From: Streptomyces sp. CB02009 | Lineage (GTDB): Bacteria; Actinomycetota; Actinomycetes; Streptomycetales; Streptomycetaceae | Direction of reading: 5' to 3' | Assembly: GCF_001905825.1 (NCBI RefSeq) | Contig: NZ_LIVV01000002.1 | Location: 748,441-812,440, forward strand | DNA length: 64,000 nucleotides | Part shown: positions 17,114 to 25,682 of the stretch, piece after piece | Layout of the letters: every line of letters starts with the position of its first letter | Position numbering within the stretch: the stretch's first letter is position 1 | Notes under the pieces: generated by a model | Seen by the model: only the letters and a program-made list of their open reading frames with translations | Told to the model about the DNA's origin: nothing | Databases searched by the model: none | Position numbers and translations under genes: made by a program

Positions 17114-19201
17114 TCACCTCAGGGCGGCCGGCCTGCTCCCGTCGAGCTGTGGCGACTCCCCGTGCCGGGGCGGGCGCAGCAGTGCGGGGGCGTGGCCTAC
17201 GGACGAGCCGGGCGCACGACCTGCTGCGGCCGCACGGCGGGCGTGCGCCCGCAGCAGGTCGTGCGTCCAGAAGTCCCCGGGCTGCCCCTCCTCCAGGAGG
17301 CCCGCGTCGAGGAGGCGCTCGATGACCTGTTCCGCCGTGTCCTCGGGAAGGCCGAGGAGACCGGCCGCCCCGGAGGCGGTGAGCGGGTGGTGGGGTGACC
17401 CGGCAAGGCGCAGATGGGCGTCGGCGAGGGCCGGTGGGAGCCGCTGGAGGGCCTCGTCGAGCCGCTGCGGAACCGACATGCGGGGATCGTCGGCGAGGCT
17501 GAGCCGGCCGACGGGGTCGTTCCGGAGCCAGCCCGCGTAGTCGGCGAGGCGCAGCCGGGGCCGGGTGAGCAGCCGGGCCGCGGCGATCCGGAGGGCGAGC
17601 GGATGGTGGCCGCAGGCCGCCGCCAGGGTGAGTGCCGCCGTGGGCTCGGCGGCGATCCGCTCCCGGCCGACGACGGCGGTGAGCAGCGCCTGCGACTGCT
17701 CCGGGTCGAGGGCGCCGAGCCGGTGCACGGTGCCGCCGTGGGTGGCGACGAGCGCGGCGAGGCCCATCCGGCTGGTGACGATCGCCGCGCCGCAGGCGTA
17801 CGCGGTCAGCAGCGGGCGGACCTGGTCGGGGTGGACGACGTCGTCGAGGACGAGAAGGGAGCGGCCCCCGCTCAGCCCGGTTCCGCGCCCTGCCGGCAGC
17901 GCCCGGCGGAGCTCGTCGGCGGCCTCCTCCGCCGGGCGGGGGCTGCCGTCCGGACGGGTCAGCGGCAGCAGGAGGCAGCCGTCGGGGAAGTGACGGCCCA
18001 CCAGGTGGGCGACATGCAGCGCGAGGGCGGTCTTGCCGATACCGGGCGCTCCGGAGAGGACGGCGAACGGGGCTCTCTCGGCGTCACCTTCGGGTCTCTC
18101 GGCCGTCAACAGATGGACCAAGGAGTCGACTTCGGCCTCTCGGCCGGTGAAGCCGGGGACGGAGGGGAGGGGTGGGGGCGGCGGGGAGGCGAGGGGGGAG
18201 GCGATCGGGGTGGCGACGGGGGAGGCGACGGGGGAGGCGATCGAGGTGGCGACGGCCTCCCGGTCCGCGGGAGCCGGGGAGCCCGGAGAGCCCGGAGAGG
18301 CCGGAGAAGCCGGAGAAGCCGGCGAGCCCGAGGACCCCAGGGACCCCAGGGAGTCGGGGGACCTCGGGGTGGCCAGGGACCCCGGGGTGTCCTGGGGCCT
18401 CGGCGCGCCGGGGATCGCGGTCCGCTCCGAGGGCGCGGCCCGTCGTCGCGTCGGTTCGGCGCGGCCGAGGTCCTCGCCCCGCAGGATCGCCATCTCCAGG
18501 CGCTGGAGTTCGGCCCGGGGGTCGACGCCGAGCCGTTCCCGTAGATGGCCCTTGATCCTGCGGTACTCCGCGAGCGCCTCGGTCTGCCGGCCGGTCCGGT
18601 ACAGAGCCTCGACGAGCTGTTCGGCGAACCGCTCGTGGGCCGGGTATACGCGCGTAACCTCCCAAAGATCAACGAGTGCTTCGCGACATCGGCCGTGCTC
18701 CAGCTCGATGTCGCAGACCCGTTCCAGCACCCGCAGCCGTTCCTCCGCGAGGCGGGGCACCTCGTCCCGGTGCAGCAGATCGGAGGGGACGTTGGAGAGC
18801 AGGCCCCCCTGCCACAGGGCGAGCGCGCTGCGCAGCGTGTACAGCTCGGAGTCGTTGCCGGACGCGGCCGCCCGTGCGACGAGTCGGCGGAAGTGGAGCA
18901 GGTCGAGCGTGTCGGCGTCGGCGTCGATGCGGTAGCCGCCGGCCACCGCGAGGACGGCCTGGTGCTCGATGCCGTACTTGGCGAACAGCCGCCGCAGGCG
19001 CAGGACGCAGCTCTGCAGGGCGGTCTTGGCCGTCGTGGGGTGCTCCTCGCCCCAGACGATGTCGCGCAGGCGGTCGGTGGGGACGATCGAACCCGGCCGG
19101 AGGAGCAGCGCGGCGAGGAGCGCCGTCGGTTTGGAGGGCGGGAGCATCACGACGTCCCGCCCGTCGGTGACGCTCAGGGGCCCGAGTAACTGGAATCGCA
19201 C
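17114..19201 (-). CDS. AfsR/SARP-family regulator with NB-ARC ATPase domain
   Basis: 695 residues. Residues 1-95 give the OmpR-like winged helix typical of SARPs (FQLLGPLSV, LLAALLLRPGSIV, TTAKTALQSCVLRLRR), then the BTAD helical domain to about 245. A low-complexity linker (about 265-350) rich in SPASP repeats leads to an NB-ARC domain with Walker A GAPGIGKTAL and Walker B SLLVLDDV. The TPR region of full AfsR is absent, so this is a medium-length SARP. These proteins activate antibiotic operons; it reads in the same direction as the RiPP genes and ends 154 bp before them, so it is the probable pathway activator. No in-frame TTA codon was noticed, which argues against direct bldA control of this gene. 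Confidence 0.9.
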   Translation of the reverse strand: MRFQLLGPLSVTDGRDVVMLPPSKPTALLAALLLRPGSIVPTDRLRDIVWGEEHPTTAKTALQSCVLRLRRLFAKYGIEHQAVLAVAGGYRIDADADTLDLLHFRRLVARAAASGNDSELYTLRSALALWQGGLLSNVPSDLLHRDEVPRLAEERLRVLERVCDIELEHGRCREALVDLWEVTRVYPAHERFAEQLVEALYRTGRQTEALAEYRRIKGHLRERLGVDPRAELQRLEMAILRGEDLGRAEPTRRRAAPSERTAIPGAPRPQDTPGSLATPRSPDSLGSLGSSGSPASPASPASPGSPGSPAPADREAVATSIASPVASPVATPIASPLASPPPPPLPSVPGFTGREAEVDSLVHLLTAERPEGDAERAPFAVLSGAPGIGKTALALHVAHLVGRHFPDGCLLLPLTRPDGSPRPAEEAADELRRALPAGRGTGLSGGRSLLVLDDVVHPDQVRPLLTAYACGAAIVTSRMGLAALVATHGGTVHRLGALDPEQSQALLTAVVGRERIAAEPTAALTLAAACGHHPLALRIAAARLLTRPRLRLADYAGWLRNDPVGRLSLADDPRMSVPQRLDEALQRLPPALADAHLRLAGSPHHPLTASGAAGLLGLPEDTAEQVIERLLDAGLLEEGQPGDFWTHDLLRAHARRAAAAGRAPGSSVGHAPALLRPPRHGESPQLDGSRPAALR
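17213..17265. repeat. 17-bp perfect inverted repeat in the SARP 3' coding region
   Basis: Arms at 17213-17229 and 17249-17265 with a 19-nt loop, lying about 100-150 bp before the stop. The RNA hairpin would be very stable and could affect read-through into the RiPP operon or mRNA stability. It may be incidental to the Ala/Arg-rich coding. Confidence 0.6.
18170..18370. repeat. Low-complexity repeats encoding the SARP linker
   Basis: Two runs of imperfect repeats: about 15-bp GGGGAGGCGA-type units (18180-18260) and 9-bp GAGCCCGGA/GAAGCCGGA units (18280-18350). They encode the Ala/Ser/Pro-rich linker between the SARP and NB-ARC domains and are prone to length change. Confidence 0.75.
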
Positions 19202-20142
19202 CGTCGTGTCCGCCTTCCTCGTCCGCTGATGCCAGGTGGGGTCCCTAGGGTCGGCCGGAATCCTGCGGCCGGGGGCGGAAGGTCGGGGGCCGGGCGGGTG
19301 CAGCGGGCATGGCGAACCACCGGGGAAGGCAGAGGGGGCACGGGGGGAAGTGCGACGCGCTGGGCTGCTGTGGCCGCCGGAGCGGCCCGGGCGGGGCGGG
19401 AGCGGGGGCGACCCCGGTCGGCCTCAGGGTCAGGAGGAAGGTACAGCGGCGGTGCCGGGGAGGGGATGGGGCCTGAGTTCTTCCGGACATCTGCCGGTGC
19501 GTGGTTGACGGTTCGGTTCGGGGCGTGCAATGAGGCGGGGGTGTGCGGGCCAGCGAGAGTTGTGATGAGGTCATGACACTGCCCGTCCGGTATCCGGACG
19601 ACCGCCGGGAACGAGCCGCCGCCCCGGGGAGATCGTCGACGGAGCGGGCCCGAGGCCAAGAATGGCCGCTTTCCGACCGTCCGGCATCGGCCCCGGTGGC
19701 CGTGAACGGCGGCTGCCCCGGAGGCTTCCGGGCGGGCGTTCCGCCGCACTCCGTCCGGCGGTTCGACCCGCGGCCCGTGACCAGCGTGAACGACACGTCT
19801 CGACGAAACGTCCCCCGCGCGAACGGTGGACGAGCCGGGACCGGTCCTTGCCGGAGGCCCCGCGGTGCCGCCGGCGGCGGGGCGCTCCCGGCGACTTCCG
19901 GCCAACGCGACGAGAAAGCAACGGAGCGAGAACGCCCCGGAGTGAGACCCCGGCGGAGCGAGAACGCAACGGAGCGACAGCGCGACGGAACGAGAACGCC
20001 GCGGAACGTGGACGGCGGCCGACGCCCCGCGACGGCGTGTGACCAGCGTCACGTGCGGCCTCCGTGATGTTTCCGGGCCGACTTCCGCTTGATCATCCGG
20101 CGCATCACGCCGCTTCGAAGGGAAAGGGAAGGGCGATCACGC
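19202..20142. other. 941-bp region without a convincing gene
   Basis: Open frames here show no recognisable domain, and the longest are anti-parallel or Arg-rich translations of GC-rich sequence. The region separates the SARP (reading left) from a small hypothetical gene (reading right), so it should hold two promoters; none is clear by eye. Its one distinct feature is the repeat block at 19916-20018. Confidence 0.6.
19916..20018. repeat. Tandem array of about 16-bp CGGAGCGAGAACGC units
   Basis: Six to seven imperfect copies follow each other at 15-17 bp spacing, with units beginning near 19921, 19938, 19954, 19969, 19985 and 20002 plus a weaker one before. The best copies share CGGAGCGAGAACGC. 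The block ends about 125 bp before the start of the hypothetical gene at 20143. It could be a protein-binding array or just a degenerated microsatellite. Confidence 0.7.
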
Positions 20143-20619
20143 ATGGACCGCGAAGACCTGACGCTGTCCGCGGCGGACATGGGGCGGCACGCGGCCGAGT
20201 TCGTCGGGCGCGCCACCGCCAGGGCGCGGCTGCCGCTGGACTACACCGCGGCGAGCCTGCGCGTCGTCGACCGGCTCGTCGACGGACTCCGGCAGGGCGG
20301 CGCCGGACGACAGGACCTGGCCGGACCCCTGATCGGCATCGGCGCCTACCTCGGCGAGGTGCTGGTGCGCGAGGCGGGCGCGGTCTGGGTCGACATCCCC
20401 CCGGAGCACCTGCTCCGTTCCGTCTTCGCCCACCCCGTCGGGTCGCGGATGCCGGACGGCCGGGTGTGGAATCCGCTCGGCCGGACCGTGAACCGCTTCG
20501 AGATCGGACCGCAGGAATCCCTCCAGACCTACTTCCTCACCGTGCACGGGAGACGGCCGCCGCGAAGCCGCAGACGGCCGGTCCGGGCGCCGGACGGCCT
20601 GGCGGCGGGCACGTGCTGA
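20143..20619 (+). CDS. Small hypothetical protein (possibly DUF3806-like)
   Basis: 158 residues from the ATG at 20143; a longer frame starting upstream at 20089 is possible. I do not recognise it with confidence. The middle (DYTAASLRVVDRLVDGL, then IGIGAYLGEVLVREAGAVWVDIP) resembles small cytoplasmic proteins of the DUF3806/DUF6278 sort, which have a helical start and the YLGEVLVR motif. No signal peptide or TM segment is seen. The last 30 residues are Arg/Pro-rich. It stands alone between the repeat region and a sigma factor gene on the same strand. Confidence 0.6.
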   Translation: MDREDLTLSAADMGRHAAEFVGRATARARLPLDYTAASLRVVDRLVDGLRQGGAGRQDLAGPLIGIGAYLGEVLVREAGAVWVDIPPEHLLRSVFAHPVGSRMPDGRVWNPLGRTVNRFEIGPQESLQTYFLTVHGRRPPRSRRRPVRAPDGLAAGTC

Positions 20620-20698
20620 CGCTCTGACAGGATGACTGGCTTCCGGTACACCGACGCGACCGGAGGTTCGCGGACGTACCCGGGGTGAAGAGGAACGT

Positions 20699-21280
20699 GT
20701 GGACGAGGGGACCGGGCGTGCGCCCGCCGCCGCGCGCGATTCCGAGCTCGGCTCGGCCGTCGCGCGGGCACAGGAGGGCGACGAGGAGGCCTTCGCGTAC
20801 GCGTACCGGACCGTCTCTCCGGGGCTCCTCGGCTACCTGAGGGGCATCGTCGGCGAGGACGCAGAGGACGTGGCCTCCGACGCCTGGCTGGAGATCGCCC
20901 GCGACCTCGGCCGGTTCCGCGGCGACGGCGTGGGCTTCCGCGGCTGGACCGCGACCATAGCCCGGCACCGGGCACTCGACCATCTCCGGCGGGCACGGTC
21001 CCGTCCCCGGCCGGCCCTGCTCGAACCGGACGTGCTCGAACTGCCCGCCGCCGCCGACACGGCGGGGGAAGCCCTGGAGGCCCTCTCCACGGAGCGGGCC
21101 CTCGTCCTCGTGAGGGGCCTGCCGAGGGAGCAGGCCGAAGCCGTGCTGCTCCGGGTCGTCGTCGGCCTCGACGGCCCGACGGCCGCCCGGGTTCTGGGCA
21201 AACGCCCCGGTGCGGTACGGTCCGCCGCACACCGGGGACTGAAGCGGCTGGCGCGGGAACTCAGGGGAACAGGGAGGTGA
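20699..21280 (+). CDS. RNA polymerase sigma factor, ECF-like (sigma-70 family)
   Basis: 193 residues from a GTG at 20699. Region 2 is visible as EEAFAYAYRTVSPGLLGYLRGIVG, ASDAWLEIARDL, FRGWTATIARHRALDHLRR, and region 4 as LPREQAEAVLLRVVVGLDGPTAARVLGKRPGAVRSAAHRGLKRL with the helix-turn-helix. It should direct RNA polymerase to a small set of promoters. Four bases separate it from the next gene, which encodes a one-TM protein that is likely its membrane partner. No target promoters can be read from the window. Confidence 0.9.
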   Translation: MDEGTGRAPAAARDSELGSAVARAQEGDEEAFAYAYRTVSPGLLGYLRGIVGEDAEDVASDAWLEIARDLGRFRGDGVGFRGWTATIARHRALDHLRRARSRPRPALLEPDVLELPAAADTAGEALEALSTERALVLVRGLPREQAEAVLLRVVVGLDGPTAARVLGKRPGAVRSAAHRGLKRLARELRGTGR

Positions 21281-21284
21281 GGGG

Positions 21285-22214
21285 ATGCCCGAGGAGCACC
21301 GGTACGAGGGTCTGGAGCGGTCTCTGCGGTCCGCGCTGCGCGGCGGCCGGGAGACGCCGACCCCGGCCACGACGGACGGGGCCGTGACGGGCGGGGCCGT
21401 GACGGGTGGAGCCACGACGGACGGGGCCGTGGCGGGCGGGGCCGCCGAGAGCGGGACGACACTCGGTGAAGCGGTCGGCAGGACGGAGGCGAGCGCGCTC
21501 ACCGCCTTTCGCGCCGCGCGGGACGCGGGCCTGCACGTCCCCGCCCGTACGCGCCGGGCACGCCGTCGCGACGACTGGACTCCCGGCGCCGCGCGGCGAC
21601 TTCGCCGGCGCTCCCTGAGGACCGCCCTCGTCGCCGCCGTCGCCAGCGTGACGCTGGGCGGAGCGGCTCTCGCCGCCGTGGACCTGCCCAGCCCCTTCGC
21701 GGACGAGCCGGCGCCCGTCCCGGCGACCTCCGCTCCCACGCTCGGCGGGACCACCGCCGCCACGGTGGCCGGCACCACGACCCCGCCGGCGGCGGAGACA
21801 TCCGCACCCCTGCCCCCGAGCCCGGCCACGCGGCCGGCGACGCGCCCGGGCCAGGGAACGGACCGGGAGCACGGGAAGAGGAACGGACCGGACCGCGGGG
21901 GCGGGAACGGTCCGGAGAAGGGACAGAGGAAGCGGCCGGGGCACGGGCACGGGCATGAGCACGGCCCCGCGCACGGCCCCGCGCCCGGGCACGAGCACGG
22001 CCCCGCGCATGGCCACGCACCTGGGCACGAGCACGGCCACGAGCGTGGACCGGGGAAGGGACCGGGGCCCACGCCGAGCAGGGCCCGGACCGACGCGTCG
22101 GCGGATTCCCGGACCGACGCGCCGGCTGACGTCCCGTCCGACGCGCCGCCCCGCGCACCGGCCGGCGCACCGGGGAAGGGGCCGGGGAACGACCCGGGCC
22201 GAGCCCAGCCCTGA
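21285..22214 (+). CDS. Single-TM protein with His/Gly/Pro-rich extracellular tail, likely sigma partner
   Basis: 309 residues starting 4 bp after the sigma factor stop, behind GGAGGTGAGGGG. Residues 1-110 are cytoplasmic, with Thr/Gly/Ala repeats near 25-50. One TM segment is at about 118-137 (TALVAAVASVTLGGAALAAV). The outer part is low-complexity, with HGHGHEHGPAHGPAPGHEH repeats that could bind metal ions. No HxxxCxxC zinc motif is present, so it is not a standard ZAS anti-sigma factor. The position right after an ECF gene makes a regulatory partner the simplest reading. Without homologues the function stays open. Confidence 0.65.
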   Translation: MPEEHRYEGLERSLRSALRGGRETPTPATTDGAVTGGAVTGGATTDGAVAGGAAESGTTLGEAVGRTEASALTAFRAARDAGLHVPARTRRARRRDDWTPGAARRLRRRSLRTALVAAVASVTLGGAALAAVDLPSPFADEPAPVPATSAPTLGGTTAATVAGTTTPPAAETSAPLPPSPATRPATRPGQGTDREHGKRNGPDRGGGNGPEKGQRKRPGHGHGHEHGPAHGPAPGHEHGPAHGHAPGHEHGHERGPGKGPGPTPSRARTDASADSRTDAPADVPSDAPPRAPAGAPGKGPGNDPGRAQP

Positions 22215-22333
22215 CGTTCCGACGGCCCCTCGCCCGCCCGCCCGCCCCTCGCCCTCGTCGACCGGGTGACGTCCACGCCATTGCCGCAGTTCGCGCCCCT
22301 GGGTCGGCGCTCGGCGGGGATACGGTCCGCTGC

Positions 22334-23653
22334 ATGGAAGGTGACCGGGGCGTGGAACGCGAACGTGGTGGGGAACGCGATCGGGGCATGGAGGGCGATG
22401 CCGGCTCGGAGGTGAAGCCCGGCGAGCAAGGTGACCCCGATGAGCAGGGTGACGCCGGCGAGCAGGGTGACCGTCGTGGCTGGCTGCGGTGTCTGCTCGC
22501 CGGAGCCGTGTTCGTCGTGTGCATGGCCGGCACCACGCTGCCGACCCCGCTCTACCCCCTCTACCAGGAGAAGTTCGGCTTCTCCGAGCTGACGGTGACC
22601 GTCGTCTACGCCGTGTACGCCTTCGGCGTCATCGGCGTCCTCCTGCTGGCGGGCAACGCCTCGGACACCGTCGGCAGACGCCCGACCCTGCTCTGCGGCC
22701 TGGGGTTCGCGGCGGCGAGCGCCGTGTGCTTCCTGCTCGCCGACGCCCTGGGCTGGCTCTACGCGGGCCGCCTCCTCTCCGGTCTGTCGGCCGGCCTCTT
22801 CACCGGGGCGGCGACCGCGTACGTCATGGAGCTTGCCCCGCGCGGCGGCGGGTCGCGGGCGACGCTCGTGGCCACCGCCGCCAACATGGGAGGGCTCGGC
22901 TGCGGGCCGCTGCTCGCCGGACTCCTCGCGGAGTACGCCCCCGACCCCCTGGTCCTGCCGTTCGCCGTGCACCTCGGCCTGGTGGCGGTCTCCGTCGGCG
23001 TCCTGCTGTGGCTCCCCGAGACCGTACGGGACCGGCGCGGCCCGGCGGCGGTGCGGCCGCAGCGGCCGGCGCTGCCGCCGCAGGTGCGGGCGGTGTTCGT
23101 ACCGGCGGCGATCGCCTCCTTCGTCGGGTTCGCCCTCTTCGGGGTGTTCACCTCGGTGAGCCCCGCGTTCCTCGCCCGGTACCTGCACGTCGACAACCAC
23201 GCCGTGAGCGGTCTGATCGTGGCACTCGCCTTCTTCGCCTCCACCGCCGGGCAGCTCGCCGTCGACCGGGTCGGGGTGGCGCGCTCGCTGCCCCTGGGCT
23301 GCGTGGTGCTCTTCGGCGGTCTCGTCCTTCTCGGGGCGGCGCTGTACACGGACCTTCTCGCGCTGGTCGTCCTGGCCGCCGTGGTCGGCGGAGTGGGCCA
23401 GGGCCTGGCGTTCCGCGCCGCCCTGGCCTCCGTCGCCGCCGCGGCGCCGCCGGACCGGCGGGCGGCCGTGATCTCGACGCTGTTCGTGGTCGCGTACACC
23501 GGCATCTCGATCCCGGTGATCGGTGTGGGAGTGCTGGCCGATCCGCTCGGCCTGGAGGGGGCGGGTCTGGTCTTCATCGCCTGCATGCTGGTGCTCGTCG
23601 CCTCCGCCGCCGCGTACCTGATCCGGCGACCGGTCCCGGCGAAGGGCCCGTGA
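22334..23653 (+). CDS. MFS transporter, drug-efflux type
   Basis: 439 residues; the ATG at 22334 begins a hydrophilic tail of about 45 residues with repeats of Gly-Glu-Gln-Gly-Asp, so the true start may be further in. Twelve hydrophobic segments follow. The MFS loop 2-3 motif appears as GNASDTVGRRPTLL and the TM5 region as LSGLSAGLFTGAATAYV. It resembles proton-driven exporters of the EmrB/CmlA kind. It is monocistronic and convergent with the next gene. The substrate is unknown; a link to the RiPP cluster is unlikely because 17 kb separate them. Confidence 0.85.
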   Translation: MEGDRGVERERGGERDRGMEGDAGSEVKPGEQGDPDEQGDAGEQGDRRGWLRCLLAGAVFVVCMAGTTLPTPLYPLYQEKFGFSELTVTVVYAVYAFGVIGVLLLAGNASDTVGRRPTLLCGLGFAAASAVCFLLADALGWLYAGRLLSGLSAGLFTGAATAYVMELAPRGGGSRATLVATAANMGGLGCGPLLAGLLAEYAPDPLVLPFAVHLGLVAVSVGVLLWLPETVRDRRGPAAVRPQRPALPPQVRAVFVPAAIASFVGFALFGVFTSVSPAFLARYLHVDNHAVSGLIVALAFFASTAGQLAVDRVGVARSLPLGCVVLFGGLVLLGAALYTDLLALVVLAAVVGGVGQGLAFRAALASVAAAAPPDRRAAVISTLFVVAYTGISIPVIGVGVLADPLGLEGAGLVFIACMLVLVASAAAYLIRRPVPAKGP

Positions 23654-23666
23654 CCGGCTGAGCCGG

Positions 23667-23690
23667 CCGGCGGCGAAGACACCCCGCCGG
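23667..23690. terminator. Short hairpin between converging genes
   Basis: CCGGCGG at 23667-23673 pairs with CCGCCGG at 23684-23690 across a 10-nt loop, between the MFS gene and the next minus-strand gene. Only 7 bp, so weak. Confidence 0.35.
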
Positions 23691-23691
23691 G

Positions 23692-24084
23692 TCAGACCGC
23701 GACGAAGACGTTCCCCGCCGTGTCGCGCAGGACGAAGCCGTTGTCGAGGCGGACCCGGACCCGCACCGGGATCTCCGCCTCCTGGTACGCGATCCACGCC
23801 GGTTCCAGGGCGGCGACCTGCTCCTCCAGCTGAGCCCGGCTCCCCGGCGGCATCTGGTGGCCGAAGTCGTCCAGGAGCGACTTGAGGCGCGCGTACTCGC
23901 GGACCTCCGTGCTCTCCCGGCGGTCGTCTTCCACCTCTTCGACGGTTCCCTCGGTGCCCGCCGCGAGGGCGAGGAAGCCCACGGCGGCGGCCGGCTCCGC
24001 CGGGGTCTCCCCGGCCGGGACGACCTGACCCGTCAGGGCGAGTTCCACCGCCAGCCGCACGCGCCGGCCCACTTTCAGCGTCAT
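23692..24084 (-). CDS. Hypothetical protein, 130 aa
   Basis: Start ATG at 24084. It begins MTLKVGRRVRLAVE, has a short beta-rich region (ALAAGTEGTVEEVEDD), a helical middle (REYARLKSLLDDFGHQMPP, then QLEEQVAALEPAWIAY) and a C-terminal beta part (VRVRVRLDNGFVLRDTAGNVFVAV). No signal peptide or TM. I do not recognise the family. It ends head-on with the MFS gene and lies downstream of the lipid kinase on the same strand, 80 bp away, so the two could be cotranscribed. Confidence 0.65.
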   Translation of the reverse strand: MTLKVGRRVRLAVELALTGQVVPAGETPAEPAAAVGFLALAAGTEGTVEEVEDDRRESTEVREYARLKSLLDDFGHQMPPGSRAQLEEQVAALEPAWIAYQEAEIPVRVRVRLDNGFVLRDTAGNVFVAV

Positions 24085-24164
24085 CGGTCCTTCGTCTCTC
24101 CGCTCGGTCGGGCCACGACCACGTACGTCCGCGGAACGGCCCGGGGTGCCATTCTCCCGGGCGG

Positions 24165-25583
24165 TCAGCCGTCCTGTCCCGGGGGGCTCGGCACGGGACG
24201 GCCGAAGGCCAGGTCGAAGAGCCGCCGCCAGTCCACGCGCGGGGCGGGGGCGACGACGCCGGGGCGGTGGCGCGGCACCACGACCCGCAGGGCGCCCGGG
24301 CGGAGCGTGCAGACGACCGGCGTGGTCATGCGCAGGGCCTCCCCGTCGACCGCGACGGGGATCTCCTCCGTACCCGAGTCGCCCCCGCCGGTGTCGTCCG
24401 GGCCCGACTCGCCCGTCACGGTCGAGGTGACCTCGACCCGGCGGGCGGTCGTGACCGTGAGTCCGGTGGACTGGGAGCCGCGGACCGCGAGGTCCGCCGC
24501 CTCCGCCGCGCCCTCCACCCGGATGCCCAGCACGCCCAGCTCCCCGTCGTCCAGACTGGGCCGGCGGCCGCCGCCGCTCAGGACGTCGGGCGAGGTGTAC
24601 GCGTTGTTGCTGATCAGGAGGGCCTGCTGGGACGTCAGCGCCGTGTCGTCGATCCGTGCGTCGAGCCGGCGCACCCCTTCGCCGACCAGCAGGTCCGGCA
24701 TGAGGGTCAGCGCCGTGCCCGCCTTGTCGTCGCGGTACTCGGGGCGCTGCACGACATCGGCGTAGACGCCGAAGGACACGGTGTTGACGAAGGGCCGCCC
24801 GCCGACGTCGCCGAGGTCGATCCGGAGCTCCTCGCCGTCCGTGAGCGCGTCGAGACAGCGGGACGGGTCGGAGCGGTCGAGGCCGAGGTCCATCGCGAAG
24901 TGGTTGCGGGTGCCGGCCGAGATGACGAGGAACGGCAGGTCGTGCTCGGCGGCGACCGCCGCGACCAGCGCCTGGGTTCCGTCGCCGCCGGCGACGCCGA
25001 GCAGGTCGGCGCCGTCGGCCACCGCCTCGCGGGCGAGCGCGGCCACGTCGGCAGGGGCGTCGGGATCGAGGACCGTCACCCGGGCGCCCAGTGCCTCCGC
25101 CCGGTCGACCAGGCCGAAGCGGCCGACCTTCCCGCCCCCCGACTTCGGATTCATGATCAGGAACGCGCTCCGGGGCCGGGACGCCGGGTAGGAGCGGGTC
25201 TTCCGCCGGGGTCGGGCCCTGCGCAGCGCGGCCCGCGCGCAGGCCAGCGCGAGGGCCCAGCACACGACCAGCAGCAGAGCCGTGCGCCACAGCCCGTCGT
25301 GTGCGAAGAGCACCAGGACGCCGACGGGCGCGGCGACCGCGACGAGCGCCCCGAGCAGGCGTACCGCGCCGCGGTGCGCCAGGAACCACCACACGCCCGC
25401 GGCGCAGGCGACGAGGCCCAGCAGACCTGCCAGGAGGACCACGAGGCCGCCGTCACCGATCGCGAGGACCAGGACGACCAGTGAACCGACCGCCGCGAGC
25501 ACGGCGATCCGGGCCAGGAGCCGCGCCGCGGTACCCCCACCGGATCCCGCCGTCCGCGCCCCGCCCCTGCCGTCCTGGCTCAT
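24165..25583 (-). CDS. Diacylglycerol/sphingosine kinase-family lipid kinase with membrane N-terminus
   Basis: 472 residues from the Met at 25583 (a Met four codons earlier is possible). Residues about 20-115 hold three to four TM segments. The kinase domain follows with NPKSGGGKVGRF, GGDGTQALV (nucleotide-binding loop) and VISAGTRNHFAMDLGLD, the hallmarks of the DAGK catalytic fold, and closes with VAVDGEAL. It would phosphorylate a membrane lipid at the inner leaflet. The TM start is an addition compared with soluble DgkB-like enzymes but is common in actinomycetes. An acidic, Gly-rich insertion (GPDDTGGGDSGTEE) sits near residue 405. Confidence 0.88.
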   Translation of the reverse strand: MSQDGRGGARTAGSGGGTAARLLARIAVLAAVGSLVVLVLAIGDGGLVVLLAGLLGLVACAAGVWWFLAHRGAVRLLGALVAVAAPVGVLVLFAHDGLWRTALLLVVCWALALACARAALRRARPRRKTRSYPASRPRSAFLIMNPKSGGGKVGRFGLVDRAEALGARVTVLDPDAPADVAALAREAVADGADLLGVAGGDGTQALVAAVAAEHDLPFLVISAGTRNHFAMDLGLDRSDPSRCLDALTDGEELRIDLGDVGGRPFVNTVSFGVYADVVQRPEYRDDKAGTALTLMPDLLVGEGVRRLDARIDDTALTSQQALLISNNAYTSPDVLSGGGRRPSLDDGELGVLGIRVEGAAEAADLAVRGSQSTGLTVTTARRVEVTSTVTGESGPDDTGGGDSGTEEIPVAVDGEALRMTTPVVCTLRPGALRVVVPRHRPGVVAPAPRVDWRRLFDLAFGRPVPSPPGQDG

Positions 25584-25682
25584 CCCGTGTCCCACCTCTC
25601 GGCCCGGTCCGTGCCCCCAGCGTTCACGCTCCGGGACGGACGGGCATCCCTGCCGGGCCGTGCGGGTGAGGACGCGGCCGGT

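Noticed and set aside
18170..18370. CRISPR array in the SARP linker region
   Set aside because: The repeats are short, imperfect and code for Ser/Pro/Ala runs; there are no spacers.
18640..18665. A possible TTA (bldA) codon in the SARP gene
   Set aside because: The TTA on the coding strand at this place is out of frame; the reading is GTT-ACG (Val-Thr).
19174..20052. A 292-residue minus-strand frame upstream of the SARP
   Set aside because: Composition is Arg/Pro/Ala low-complexity, it contains the translated 16-bp repeats, and it overlaps the SARP start.
23667..23690. A strong terminator between the MFS and hypothetical genes
   Set aside because: Only a 7-bp stem is found, so it is kept at low confidence.
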